This document shows, in pieces, positions 1 through 6,691 of a stretch of DNA of 10,439 nucleotides. Each line of letters starts with the position of its first letter. Within the stretch, counting starts at the first letter, position 1. Source of the DNA: Gammaproteobacteria bacterium (lineage in GTDB: Bacteria; Pseudomonadota; Gammaproteobacteria; GCA-001735895); the NCBI GenBank assembly GCA_003645435.1, contig QNFD01000061.1, positions 1-10,439 of the forward strand, read 5' to 3'. The position numbers and the translations under genes are program-made. The notes under the pieces are model-generated. The model was not told the DNA's origin. It did no database searches and was given only the letters and a program-made list of their open reading frames with translations.

Positions 1-2
1 AG

Positions 3-152
3 ATGTCTGAGTCACGTAATGCCTACATCGTAGAGCAGGTTGGAAAAAGAGGCGATGTCAAAGATTCGCTCGACGAAAAAATCTACAGCGCGGTTAGAAA
101 GCAGGCGAAATCCAAAGGCCTGATTTACGAAAATGGAGCAGCGCGGTATTGA
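3..152 (+). CDS. Unrecognised short reading frame, possibly the 3' end of a longer gene
   Basis: An open frame starts at an ATG at base 3 and ends at TGA (150-152), giving 49 residues that begin MSESRNAYIV and end YENGAARY. The product is hydrophilic and rich in Lys, Glu and Asp, with no membrane segment or signal peptide. I do not recognise the family. Only two bases precede the ATG, so no ribosome binding site can be judged, and the frame may continue upstream out of the window; it could equally be the C-terminal end of a larger protein. It converges on bioB, and the repeat that starts at about 163 lies only ten bases past its stop codon. Codon use looks ordinary. That it is coding is plausible but unproven. 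Confidence 0.4.
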   Translation: MSESRNAYIVEQVGKRGDVKDSLDEKIYSAVRKQAKSKGLIYENGAARY

Positions 153-210
153 GGTGCAGATAATTAATTGGGGTCAGATCCTAATGGCGCTTACTTAACC
201 TTTTAGAACT

Positions 211-290
211 CGTCATTGCGGCCTCCGAGCCGCAATCCAGCGCCCTATGGATGCCGGCGGTCCGACGCTTCGATCAAGCCCGGGATGACG
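211..290. repeat. Inner dispersed palindromic element, CGTCAT...ATGACG
   Basis: The unit is bounded by CGTCAT at 211-216 and ATGACG at 285-290. Its left half folds into a perfect 8-bp stem, ATTGCGGC (215-222) with GCCGCAAT (229-236) around a six-base loop. Its right half has the GGATGCCGG ... TCAAGCCCGGGATGACG pattern that I recognise as a common dispersed intergenic repeat of proteobacteria. It is nested between the inverted arms of the outer element, which suggests it inserted there later. Confidence 0.65.
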
Positions 291-315
291 ACGATCTTGG
301 CCTTAAGTAAGTGCC

Positions 316-347
316 ATTGGGGTCAGAGCCTAAGCTCTGACCCCAAT
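316..347. repeat. Perfect 14-bp hairpin containing the bioB stop codon in its loop
   Basis: ATTGGGGTCAGAGC (316-329) pairs perfectly with GCTCTGACCCCAAT (334-347) around the four-base loop CTAA (330-333). Read on the minus strand the loop is TTAG, which contains the TAG stop of bioB. In RNA from either strand the stem would be stable, so it could slow 3' exonucleases or help separate the converging transcripts of bioB and the gene at 3-152. There is no T-run after it on either strand, so it is not a canonical intrinsic terminator. Confidence 0.8.
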
Positions 348-1334
348 TAATTCCTCCGAGCTATCGGCTTGCAGCTTACCGTTGGCGTTAATACCCAGCT
401 TTTCGAACAATGCCAGATCTTCGTTTTCGTCCGGATTCGGGGTAGTTAACAATTTATCGCCGTAAAAAATCGAATTTGCGCCTGCGAGAAAACAAAGCGC
501 CTGCATTTCTTCGCTCATATCGTTGCGTCCGGCGGACAGACGTACGGTGGATTTCGGCATGATGATTCTGGCCACCGCTATAGTACGGGCGAATTCAATC
601 GGATCGAGCTCCGCGGTACCGTACAGTGGTGTGTTTTCGACCTGTACCAGTAAATTTATCGGTACACTTTGCGGATGCACGGGTAAATTGGCCAGCTGTT
701 GTAACAGGCCGGCACGATCGAGATCAGACTCGCCCATGCCGATAATACCCCCGCAACAAACGTTAATCTTCTCGGCACGCACGTTTTCCAGTGTATCGAG
801 TCGATCCTGGTAGCTACGCGTGGAGATAATCTCCCTGTAATACTCGGGGGAGGTATCGAGATTGTGATTATAGTAATCGAGGCCGGCGGCCTTGAGTTTT
901 TTGGTTTGCGGTGCTGTCAACATGCCCAGGGTCACGCAGGTTTCCATTCCCAGGTCTTTCACTACGCTGATCATTTCGATGACGCGATCGAGGTTTTTAT
1001 CGGTTGGATTGCGCCAGGCAGCGCCCATGCAGAATCGGCTGGCGCCATTGCTTTTGGCATTCATTGCAGCCTGTTTGACTTCATCCAGTGGTAATAAACG
1101 CTCGCGCTCTAGTTCGGTTTCGTATTTGGCGCTTTGCGGACAGTAAGAACAGTCTTCCGGGCAAGCGCCGGTCTTAATACTCAAAAGCGAACTGATTTGC
1201 ACCGCATTGGGATCAAAATATGCGCGGTGGGTGGTTTGCGCCTGGAACAATAAATCATTGAAAGGTTTGGCAAAAAGCGCTTTAATTTGTGCGAGGGTCC
1301 AATCGTGTCTGATTGGTTGTACTAAATCGGTCAT
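330..1334 (-). CDS. bioB: Biotin synthase BioB
   Basis: BioB is the radical-SAM enzyme that inserts sulfur into dethiobiotin in the last step of biotin synthesis, in the cytoplasm. The product is 334 residues (E. coli about 346). The radical-SAM motif CPEDCSYC gives C58, C62 and C65 as ligands of the [4Fe-4S] cluster. C102, C133, C193 and R265 fall where the [2Fe-2S] ligands of E. coli BioB (C97, C128, C188, R260) are expected. [10 protein letters not shown] (155-164) and VRLSAGR (264-270) are typical of the family. I chose the ATG at 1332-1334 because homology starts there; a TTG 60 bases upstream would add an unrelated N-terminus. No clear Shine-Dalgarno is seen. The final residues LIGVRA and the stop codon come from the adjacent repeat. 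No other biotin gene follows downstream, and comF diverges 59 bases away. Confidence 0.97.
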   Translation of the reverse strand: MTDLVQPIRHDWTLAQIKALFAKPFNDLLFQAQTTHRAYFDPNAVQISSLLSIKTGACPEDCSYCPQSAKYETELERERLLPLDEVKQAAMNAKSNGASRFCMGAAWRNPTDKNLDRVIEMISVVKDLGMETCVTLGMLTAPQTKKLKAAGLDYYNHNLDTSPEYYREIISTRSYQDRLDTLENVRAEKINVCCGGIIGMGESDLDRAGLLQQLANLPVHPQSVPINLLVQVENTPLYGTAELDPIEFARTIAVARIIMPKSTVRLSAGRNDMSEEMQALCFLAGANSIFYGDKLLTTPNPDENEDLALFEKLGINANGKLQADSSEELIGVRA

Positions 1335-1393
1335 GTTCAACGGGGCCGGATTCGAATAGAACGCCAAGTCTATTGCAAGACAGGGAATAGTCA

Positions 1394-2110
1394 ATGTCAG
1401 GAAGACAATTTCAAACCAGGTTTTATGCGCTCATAAATCGACTACTCGATCCCGCGCTATGCCAGGGCTGCGCGCATGGCCTCGAAGCTGGTCAGAGGTT
1501 TTGCGCGAACTGCCTGGTTGAGCTCAAATGCGTGAATAGTCCCTGTACTCTCTGCGGACTCGAAAATACAACCAAAGATTCGCTTTGCGTAGCCTGTCTA
1601 TACGATCCACCTCGTTGGCAAAAGTTAGTCGCGCCGCTGATTTACCAGGGATTGTCACGTGATCTGCTACTTCAATTGAAGTATGCCGAAAGCCTGCACC
1701 CGGCCAATAGCCTGGTGACCCGCCTCATCGATTACTATCGTAATATCAGCCCCGCTCCCGAGGTATTGCTGCCGGTACCCTTACACCAGCAACGTTTGCT
1801 CGACCGTGGTTACAATCAGGCCTTCGAAATAGCACGAATCCTGTCACAGTTGCTAGACATACAGGTTGATACTCGAGCTTTGCGGCGTATTCGTGATACG
1901 ACGAGCCAATCGGGATTGAGTGCTTCTAAACGCAGAAAGAATATCCTACACGCATTTGTCTACCAGCCAAAAACGCCCTATGTTCACGTCGCCGTGGTTG
2001 ACGACATCATCACGACCGGTTCGACAGCCAACGAAATCACCAAAACAATACACAGTGCAGGTTGCCCACAAGTCGAAATCTGGGGTCTGGCGCGGGTATC
2101 GATGGTATAG
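1394..2110 (+). CDS. comF: ComF family protein (phosphoribosyltransferase-like, zinc-finger N-terminus)
   Basis: The 238-residue product has the ComF/GntX architecture. Four CxxC pairs near the N-terminus (C23/C26, C37/C40, C51/C54, C65/C68) probably bind zinc. A phosphoribosyltransferase-type domain follows, with LKYAES (95-100), the family motif DRGYNQA (137-143) and the PRPP-binding loop [11 protein letters not shown] (201-211). ComF proteins are needed for DNA uptake in naturally competent bacteria, probably acting in the cytoplasm as single-stranded DNA enters; in non-competent species the role is less clear. AGGGA at 1382-1386 lies seven bases before the ATG and may be the ribosome binding site. 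The gene diverges from bioB, an arrangement known in Pseudomonas and relatives. It ends 12 bases from the converging flavin reductase-like gene, with no terminator between. Confidence 0.93.
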   Translation: MSGRQFQTRFYALINRLLDPALCQGCAHGLEAGQRFCANCLVELKCVNSPCTLCGLENTTKDSLCVACLYDPPRWQKLVAPLIYQGLSRDLLLQLKYAESLHPANSLVTRLIDYYRNISPAPEVLLPVPLHQQRLLDRGYNQAFEIARILSQLLDIQVDTRALRRIRDTTSQSGLSASKRRKNILHAFVYQPKTPYVHVAVVDDIITTGSTANEITKTIHSAGCPQVEIWGLARVSMV

Positions 2111-2122
2111 ATCTATAACTGA

Positions 2123-2740
2123 CTAGGCCGGCCGCCTGGCTGCGAGGACATCGCCAAACGAGGCATACTCGCTGGCACCGAGGCGTGCCAGGGGTTGCAC
2201 CCGGTCCGCGAGGATTTTGAGTCGGCCCTGGTCACTGATCTCAACACAACTATCATCGACATAAATTTCCCTGATTTCAGCAAACAACAGTGATTGCTGG
2301 TTACTGTTGCCGATGGTTTGAATCGAGTGGCGCTCACACATCAAGGCAATCTTACAGTCGCTCAGGCGCGGCATGTGAAAACCCTCGACCGGCGTTGTGC
2401 GTAAGTTGTTTGCCAACACTTCTGATTCCCCGGGAGGCAAGGTAGCGGAGGACTGGTTGAGTTCCGGCAGCTGGTCGCAACTCGCAATGTGGATGACAAA
2501 TTGTGGGCGTTGCCTGATATTTCGCAGGCTATCCTTCTCGCTGCCATCGTCCTGCAAACCGATCGATACCATTACCAGCGGCGGATCGCTACATATTGCG
2601 TTGAAGTAAGAAAATGGCGCCAGGTTGAAACCGGCATCCTCATTTTCCGATAATATCCAGGCGATTGGACGCGGTACCACGGATTGCGTCATCGTGAAAT
2701 AGGTCAGCGGCGCCGATAGCTCGTCCAGTTTAATCTGCAT
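2123..2740 (-). CDS. Flavin reductase-like, FMN-binding split-barrel protein
   Basis: The 205-residue product matches the flavin reductase-like domain (DIM6/NTAB type) that binds FMN in a split barrel. Recognisable family stretches are VVPRPIAWI (21-29), NLAPFSYFNAICSDPP (39-54), KDSLRNIRQRPQFVIHI (69-85) and the C-terminal PLARLGASEYA (183-193). Proteins of this group reduce free flavin with NAD(P)H or bind FMN for an unknown reductase role; the substrate cannot be told from sequence. There is no signal peptide or membrane segment, so it should be cytoplasmic. A strong AGGAGG lies eight bases before the ATG. The gene begins 23 bases after the fumarase stop codon on the same strand, so co-transcription is likely. 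It converges on comF with a 12-base gap. Confidence 0.9.
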   Translation of the reverse strand: MQIKLDELSAPLTYFTMTQSVVPRPIAWILSENEDAGFNLAPFSYFNAICSDPPLVMVSIGLQDDGSEKDSLRNIRQRPQFVIHIASCDQLPELNQSSATLPPGESEVLANNLRTTPVEGFHMPRLSDCKIALMCERHSIQTIGNSNQQSLLFAEIREIYVDDSCVEISDQGRLKILADRVQPLARLGASEYASFGDVLAARRPA

Positions 2741-2748
2741 ATTAAATT

Positions 2749-2754
2749 CCTCCT
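2749..2754 (-). promoter_or_regulatory. Strong Shine-Dalgarno for the flavin reductase-like gene
   Basis: On the minus strand the bases read AGGAGG, a full match to the anti-Shine-Dalgarno core, eight bases before the ATG at 2740. It lies in the 23-base gap after the fumarase stop codon. It is the best ribosome binding site in the window, so the downstream gene may be translated strongly and independently of fumarase. Confidence 0.85.
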
Positions 2755-2763
2755 AAAGTCTGG

Positions 2764-4284
2764 TCAGGCGTTAAATTCAACTTCCATCTGGCTAATTTTT
2801 CTGGCCCAGAGCTTCGGCCCGGTTTGATGAATTGACACACCCTGGTGATCGACCGCCACTGTGACCGGCATATCCTCGAGTTCAAATTCGTATATTGCCT
2901 CCATGCCCAACTCCGGGAAGCCGACAACTGTTGAGGCCTTGATCGCCTGGGACACCAGGTAAGCCGCACCACCCACCGCCATCAGGTAAACCGATTCATA
3001 GTCCTTGATCGCCTCGATTGCGGTGGGCCCGCGTTCGGCTTTGCCGATCATTCCCAGCAAACCGGTTTTTTCCAGCATTGTGCGAGTGAATTTATCCATG
3101 CGCGTCGCCGTCGTTGGTCCCGCCGGGCCGACCACTTCGTCACGAATCGGATCGACAGGTCCAACGTAGTAAATAAATCGACCACTCAAATCTACCGGTA
3201 AATCTTCCCCGCGAGCAATCATATCGACCATTTTTTTGTGGGCCGCGTCGCGCCCGGTGAGCATTTTGCCGCTGAGCAACAGAGTATCTCCCGGCTGCCA
3301 GGTTTTGACCTCGTCGCGGGTCACCGTATCCAGGTTTACACGCTTGACGTTGTCGCCGGTTTCGCGGGTAATTTCTGGCCACTGGTCGAGACTGGGTGGT
3401 GTCAGTTTCGCCGCGCCATTGCCGTCGAGCACAAAGTGCGTATGTCGAGTGGCCGCGCAGTTGGGGATAATCGCTACCGCCTTGTTCGCCGCGTGCGTGG
3501 GATAGTCCCTGACCTTGACATCCATTACCGTGGTCAGACCACCGAGACCCTGTGCCCCGATGCCAAGCCGGTTAACCTTGTCGTAGAGTTCTAGGCGCAA
3601 TTCTTCTGCCCGGCTACTCGCGCCACGTGCCTGTAAATCCTGAATATCGATGGGCTCAAGTAATGCTTCCTTGGCCAGCATCATCGCCTTTTCGGCGGTG
3701 CCGCCGATGCCGATCCCGAGCATTCCCGGCGGGCACCAGCCAGCGCCCATCTTCGGCACCATTTCAAGTACCCAGTCGACCACTGAATCCGATGGATTAA
3801 GCATGACGAATTTTGACTTGGCCTCGCTACCGCCACCCTTTGCGGCAACATGAACCTCGACCGTATCACCCGGCACGATATCGTAATGAATTACCCCGGG
3901 GGTATTATCATTCGTGTTTTTTCGCGCGCCATCCGGATCATCCAGAATCGAAGCACGTAATACGTTGTCAGGATCCAGGTAGGCGCGTCGAATTCCCTCG
4001 TTACACATATCGGTGACCGACATCTCAGCATCCCAGCTTACCTTCATCCCTACCTTCAAAAATACCGTGACGATGCCGGTATCCTGGCAAATCGGCCGCC
4101 GCCCTTCCGCGCACATGCGCGAGTTGATCAATATCTGCGCAATTGCGTCACGCGCCGCCGGGTTTTGTTCGCGTTGATAGGCCGCATCCATCGCGCGGAT
4201 GAAATCAACCGGGTGGTAATAGGAAATAAACTGTAGCGCGCCAGCGATACTATCGATCAAATCGTCTTGTTTGATGACTGTCAT
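2764..4284 (-). CDS. Class I (iron-sulfur) fumarate hydratase
   Basis: This enzyme interconverts fumarate and malate in the TCA cycle, in the cytoplasm, using an oxygen-sensitive [4Fe-4S] cluster. The 506-residue product contains both halves of the family (N-terminal Fumerase and C-terminal Fumerase_C) in one chain, the usual length for Pseudomonas-type class I fumarases. C66 (in ICQDTG), C184 (in GWCPPG) and C276 (in PNCAATRH) have the spacing expected of the three cluster ligands. GKMLTGRDAAHK (339-350), VGPAGPTTATRMDKFT (385-400) and GMIGKAERGP (411-420) are strongly conserved in the family. The start MTVIKQDDLI matches relatives. The ribosome binding site is weak (TGGA about nine bases upstream). 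It probably leads a two-gene unit with the flavin reductase-like gene. The symbol is left blank because fumA/fumB usage differs between species. Confidence 0.97.
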   Translation of the reverse strand: MTVIKQDDLIDSIAGALQFISYYHPVDFIRAMDAAYQREQNPAARDAIAQILINSRMCAEGRRPICQDTGIVTVFLKVGMKVSWDAEMSVTDMCNEGIRRAYLDPDNVLRASILDDPDGARKNTNDNTPGVIHYDIVPGDTVEVHVAAKGGGSEAKSKFVMLNPSDSVVDWVLEMVPKMGAGWCPPGMLGIGIGGTAEKAMMLAKEALLEPIDIQDLQARGASSRAEELRLELYDKVNRLGIGAQGLGGLTTVMDVKVRDYPTHAANKAVAIIPNCAATRHTHFVLDGNGAAKLTPPSLDQWPEITRETGDNVKRVNLDTVTRDEVKTWQPGDTLLLSGKMLTGRDAAHKKMVDMIARGEDLPVDLSGRFIYYVGPVDPIRDEVVGPAGPTTATRMDKFTRTMLEKTGLLGMIGKAERGPTAIEAIKDYESVYLMAVGGAAYLVSQAIKASTVVGFPELGMEAIYEFELEDMPVTVAVDHQGVSIHQTGPKLWARKISQMEVEFNA

Positions 4285-4403
4285 TGGATTATTCCATTTT
4301 GCTATTGGTTGTAATCGTATATTGGTAGTTTAACGTTTTAGGTTGTTAAAGTGTGATTCTATAATTAAATCTGGAAGTAAGCGCGCGAGACATTCGCTGT
4401 TTT
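4285..4403 (-). promoter_or_regulatory. Upstream region of the fumarase gene, probable promoter not resolved
   Basis: This AT-rich stretch precedes the fumarase start codon and ends where the palindromic repeats begin. On the minus strand it has several A/T hexamers that could be -10 boxes (TATAGA, TATACG), but none pairs well with a -35 box at 16-18 bases. An inverted pair, TTTAAC (4329-4334) and GTTAAA (4345-4350), separated by ten bases, could be an operator, but six-base arms in AT-rich DNA can arise by chance. A fumarase promoter is expected here from gene order; its exact position is not supported. Confidence 0.35.
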
Positions 4404-4591
4404 ACTCCTTCTCCCCCTTGGGGGAGACAAGTAAATGCTCCTGCATTACTTGCATACATCACATCCATGTGAATAAAGGCTGGGATTGCCTACATGGATG
4501 TAGGTAAGGGGCGTGAGCAGGAGCGGAAGCTTGAGGGGGATACTTTAAGACTGGCCCCCTCACCCCTACCCTCTCCCGCGAGGGGAGAGGG
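4404..4591. repeat. Composite intergenic repeat made of several palindromes
   Basis: Three structured segments lie in tandem between the exporter operon and fumarase. First, TCTCCCCC (4410-4417) pairs with GGGGGAGA (4420-4427) with only TT between. Second, a long imperfect inverted repeat runs from 4437 to 4524. Third, CCCTCTCCC (4569-4577) pairs with GGGAGAGGG (4583-4591). The third, with its preceding CCCTCACCCC-type sequence, is the pattern of REP-like elements seen many times in some proteobacterial genomes. No transposase gene is nearby. Frames across this region translate to repetitive peptides with no gene-like character. On the minus strand the hairpins follow the exporter operon and could mark its transcript end, but there is no T-run. 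Confidence 0.65.
4437..4524. repeat. 88-bp imperfect inverted repeat with nested short palindromes
   Basis: Outer arms GCTCCTGC (4437-4444) and GCAGGAGC (4517-4524) match perfectly. Inner arms ACATCCATGT (4461-4470) and ACATGGATGT (4492-4501) also match perfectly, and the distance between outer and inner arms is almost the same on both sides (16 and 15 bases). Each inner arm is itself nearly palindromic: CACATCCATGTG on the left and CCTACATGGATGTAGG (4489-4504) on the right, so the segment can form either one long hairpin or two small ones. Confidence 0.6.
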
Positions 4592-4679
4592 AGTACAATA
4601 GTGAAGTTTTCGAGTACCTTTTTGTATGCTAGAAATTGAATAACTACCGAATAACACCAGACATAAAAATACCCACCCC

Positions 4680-5693
4680 CTACTCCCATCGAAAAATCTT
4701 TGCCCCAATCAACAATAACACCACACTCGACAAACCTAGCACGAGCAAATGATCAGCCACCTGGGTAAGCCCTGCTCCATCGATCATGATCTCCCGCGCT
4801 GCGGCTGTGAGGTGCGTTAAAGGCAGTAACATTGCCAGTTTTTGCATTAAGGGATGCGCGCCTTCGAGCGAAAACCAGACACCGGAGAGAAACATCATTG
4901 GCCAACTGAAGAGATTGAGTAATCCATTCGCTACTTCTTCGCTGGAGATACGCGCAGCGACTACCAGGCCACAGCAAATCAGGCAGATACAGCCGAGCGT
5001 AAACACGAGTAACAGGTCAAAATAAGATCCATCCATGCGAAACTCGAGAAAATAGTCCATGCCGATAAAAATCAGGATGTTGACCACCAGTAATAACCAC
5101 AGTCGTGAAAAAATCTGCGCGGTGAGAAACTCTACCGATGTCACCGGGGTTGCGTGCAGACGTTTCAGTACGCCCATTTTACGGTAGCGCACAATCACAT
5201 AGCCGATGCCGAACAGGGCCCCCCACATGATATTCATCGCAATTACCCCTGGAATCACCCAGTCGATATATCGCACCTCGTCACCCTCAACCATGTTTTG
5301 TTGCAGTGTCTGTGCTGAGTCGGCAAACGCCGCGATGAGTAATTTTTCGACGATATAGCCATTCGGTGAAGTCTGGTTAATCCAGTACTTGCGGGTATTC
5401 GCGTCGAACAGCAGGTCGATCTGGTGACGCTCTATCTTGGCTAAATTCTCTTCGATGCCATCAACTTCGATGAACTTGATATAACGCGTCATTTTGAACT
5501 GTTCGGTTGCCGTGCCAGGCTGCGCCGCGGTTATTATCGCGACCTTGAACTTTTCCGGGTTGTCCTCGGTAAACGCATAGGCGAAACCGAACATGATTAA
5601 CACCGGTAACAGCACACTCCAGGCCAGGGCCGAGCGGTCGCGAAAAAATTCGGTATTGCGGGCGACAAACAGGGCGTAAATTCTATTCCACAT
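4680..5693 (-). CDS. ABC-2 type transporter permease
   Basis: The 337-residue product is an inner-membrane permease of an ABC exporter. Hydrophobic segments lie near residues 22-42, 147-168, 198-217, 226-248, 258-276 and 315-333, giving about six membrane spans. A hydrophilic region of about 100 residues (43-145) between the first and second span is probably periplasmic, as in the YhhJ/DrrB-like branch of the ABC-2 family. The motif MGVLKRLHATPVTSVEFL (173-190) is the cytoplasmic coupling segment typical of the family. Its ATG overlaps the TGA of the ATPase gene by one base (TGATG), so translation is probably coupled; AAGGAG at 5705-5710, about 11 bases upstream, can serve as ribosome binding site. 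The cargo cannot be deduced; drug, lipid or polysaccharide precursors are all handled by relatives. Confidence 0.92.
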   Translation of the reverse strand: MWNRIYALFVARNTEFFRDRSALAWSVLLPVLIMFGFAYAFTEDNPEKFKVAIITAAQPGTATEQFKMTRYIKFIEVDGIEENLAKIERHQIDLLFDANTRKYWINQTSPNGYIVEKLLIAAFADSAQTLQQNMVEGDEVRYIDWVIPGVIAMNIMWGALFGIGYVIVRYRKMGVLKRLHATPVTSVEFLTAQIFSRLWLLLVVNILIFIGMDYFLEFRMDGSYFDLLLVFTLGCICLICCGLVVAARISSEEVANGLLNLFSWPMMFLSGVWFSLEGAHPLMQKLAMLLPLTHLTAAAREIMIDGAGLTQVADHLLVLGLSSVVLLLIGAKIFRWE

Positions 5694-6577
5694 CAGGCGC
5701 GTAACTCCTTACCGGTTAACTCGAGAAACAGGTCCTCGAGATCGCGCGCACGAATTCGTAAGCGGTTCAATGGCACCTCGAGCGCCAATAACCTTTCAAC
5801 AGTTTTGTTGACGTCAGCAGTCAGGATATGGGCGTTACCATTGCGATAGGTGGCATCGAATTCAGACTCGCCCAACCGTCGTGGAATATCCTCCTCATTG
5901 ATCTGCACGACGACATCGTCGAAATGCTTTGCCAGCAGGGCATCGGGCGCATCGTGGGCAATGATGCGGCCATGGTCCATGATCGCTATCTCGTCGCAGA
6001 GTTCATAAGCTTCTTCCATATAGTGAGTGGTCAGCAATATCGTGGTCCCCTCCGCCTTTACCTGCCGCACTCGCTCCCAGAGATTTCGACGCGACTGGGG
6101 ATCGAGGCCGGTGGTGGGTTCGTCTAGAAACAGGATTTTCGGCAAGTTGATCAGGGCCATCGCCAGCAGCAGGCGCTGCTTCTGACCGCCGGACAGCTTA
6201 CGCGTATCCTGGTTTAAAAACTCGCCTAGCGAATATTGCTCGACCAGCTTATCAATATCTGCTGTGCGCGGATAAAAGCGACTATACTGAACCAGCATTT
6301 CACGCACCGTGACAAATTCCTGCAGCGCCGTATTTTGAAACATGATGCCGGCTTCATTACGAAACTGATGTCCCAGCGGTTCGCCGTTGTAAAGAATACT
6401 GCCGGCGTCGGCCGTTTTAATGCCTTCCATCAATTCGATCGTCGTAGTCTTACCCGCGCCATTGGGACCCAGCAAACCAAAGCAGGTGCCCCGCTGAATT
6501 TCGAAACTGACGTCATTAACCGCGATCAGCTTACCAAAACGTTTTACCAGCTTAGATACCTGCAGGATGATTGGCAT
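5693..6577 (-). CDS. ABC transporter ATP-binding protein
   Basis: The 294-residue product is the ATPase that powers the adjacent permease, at the cytoplasmic face of the inner membrane. It has Walker A GPNGAGKT (37-44), the Q-loop at Q81, the signature LSGGQKQR (128-135), Walker B ILFLDEP (148-154) and the switch histidine H185 in LLTTHYMEEA. A C-terminal extension of about 75 residues after the nucleotide-binding domain is usual in ABC-2 exporter ATPases. I chose the ATG at 6575-6577 because the family fold starts there (MPIILQVSKLVKRFG); an in-frame start 141 bases upstream would add an unrelated N-terminus and overlap the divergent gene. The ribosome binding site is weak (AGAGA about five bases upstream). 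It is the first gene of a two-gene operon and diverges from the GCS2-like gene. Confidence 0.95.
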   Translation of the reverse strand: MPIILQVSKLVKRFGKLIAVNDVSFEIQRGTCFGLLGPNGAGKTTTIELMEGIKTADAGSILYNGEPLGHQFRNEAGIMFQNTALQEFVTVREMLVQYSRFYPRTADIDKLVEQYSLGEFLNQDTRKLSGGQKQRLLLAMALINLPKILFLDEPTTGLDPQSRRNLWERVRQVKAEGTTILLTTHYMEEAYELCDEIAIMDHGRIIAHDAPDALLAKHFDDVVVQINEEDIPRRLGESEFDATYRNGNAHILTADVNKTVERLLALEVPLNRLRIRARDLEDLFLELTGKELRA

Positions 6578-6656
6578 CGTTGTCTCTATAGAAAAGTGGC
6601 CAGAGTATAAACAGCCTGTCAGGCGAAAACTACCACTCCAGCCAGAGATTACCGGG

Positions 6657-6685
6657 TAGGCAATTCGACTCTGTCGATTTATACT
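6657..6685 (+). promoter_or_regulatory. Candidate sigma-70 promoter of the GCS2-like gene (leaderless arrangement)
   Basis: TAGGCA at 6657-6662 (four of six matches to TTGACA) is followed after exactly 17 bases by TATACT at 6680-6685 (five of six matches to TATAAT). Six bases separate the -10 box from the ATG at 6692, so a transcript starting at the usual distance would begin at or next to the start codon. No Shine-Dalgarno sequence lies between. The divergent exporter operon must also be served from this 114-base gap; a TATACT on the minus strand near 6604-6609 is a possible -10 box for it, without a good -35 box. Confidence 0.5.
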
Positions 6686-6691
6686 CCGCGC

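Larger units (their letters stand above)
163..352. repeat. Nested palindromic repeat (GGGGTCAGA-type element with a CGTCAT...ATGACG element inside)
   Basis: Both ends carry AATTAATT (163-170 and 345-352). GGGGTCAGATCCTAA at 170-184 recurs as GGGGTCAGAGCCTAA at 319-333, and TGGCGCTTACTTAA at 185-198 recurs inverted as TTAAGTAAGTGCCA at 303-316 with one mismatch. Between these arms sits a second palindromic unit at 211-290. The AATTGGGGTCAGA motif resembles the short palindromes that, from memory, flank REP-associated (Y1 family) transposase genes in gammaproteobacteria; that link is inference. No transposase is encoded here, so the element would be non-autonomous. It occupies the whole space between the short gene at 3-152 and bioB and overlaps the last codons of bioB. 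Confidence 0.75.

Noticed and set aside
163..352. CRISPR-like array from repeated GGGGTCAGA motifs
   Set aside because: Only three copies occur, in mixed orientation and uneven spacing; they are arms of palindromes, not direct repeats with spacers.
523..1146. Plus-strand frames inside bioB
   Set aside because: They lie opposite a well-conserved gene, have no family resemblance and overlap one another; they are shadows of bioB.
1335..1393. BirA-type biotin operator between bioB and comF
   Set aside because: No inverted TTGTAAACC/GGTTTACAA-like pair with the expected spacing is present; only a TTGACT hexamer without a good -10 box was found.
1335..1394. Upstream TTG start that would lengthen BioB by 20 residues
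   Set aside because: The added residues do not resemble BioB, the frame would overlap the comF start codon, and homology begins near the internal ATG at 1334.
4459..4708. Two overlapping minus-strand frames of 72-76 codons in the exporter-fumarase gap
   Set aside because: They read through the palindromic repeats, give the repetitive peptides such DNA always gives (for example LPSRERVGVRG), overlap each other in different frames and overlap the exporter permease end.
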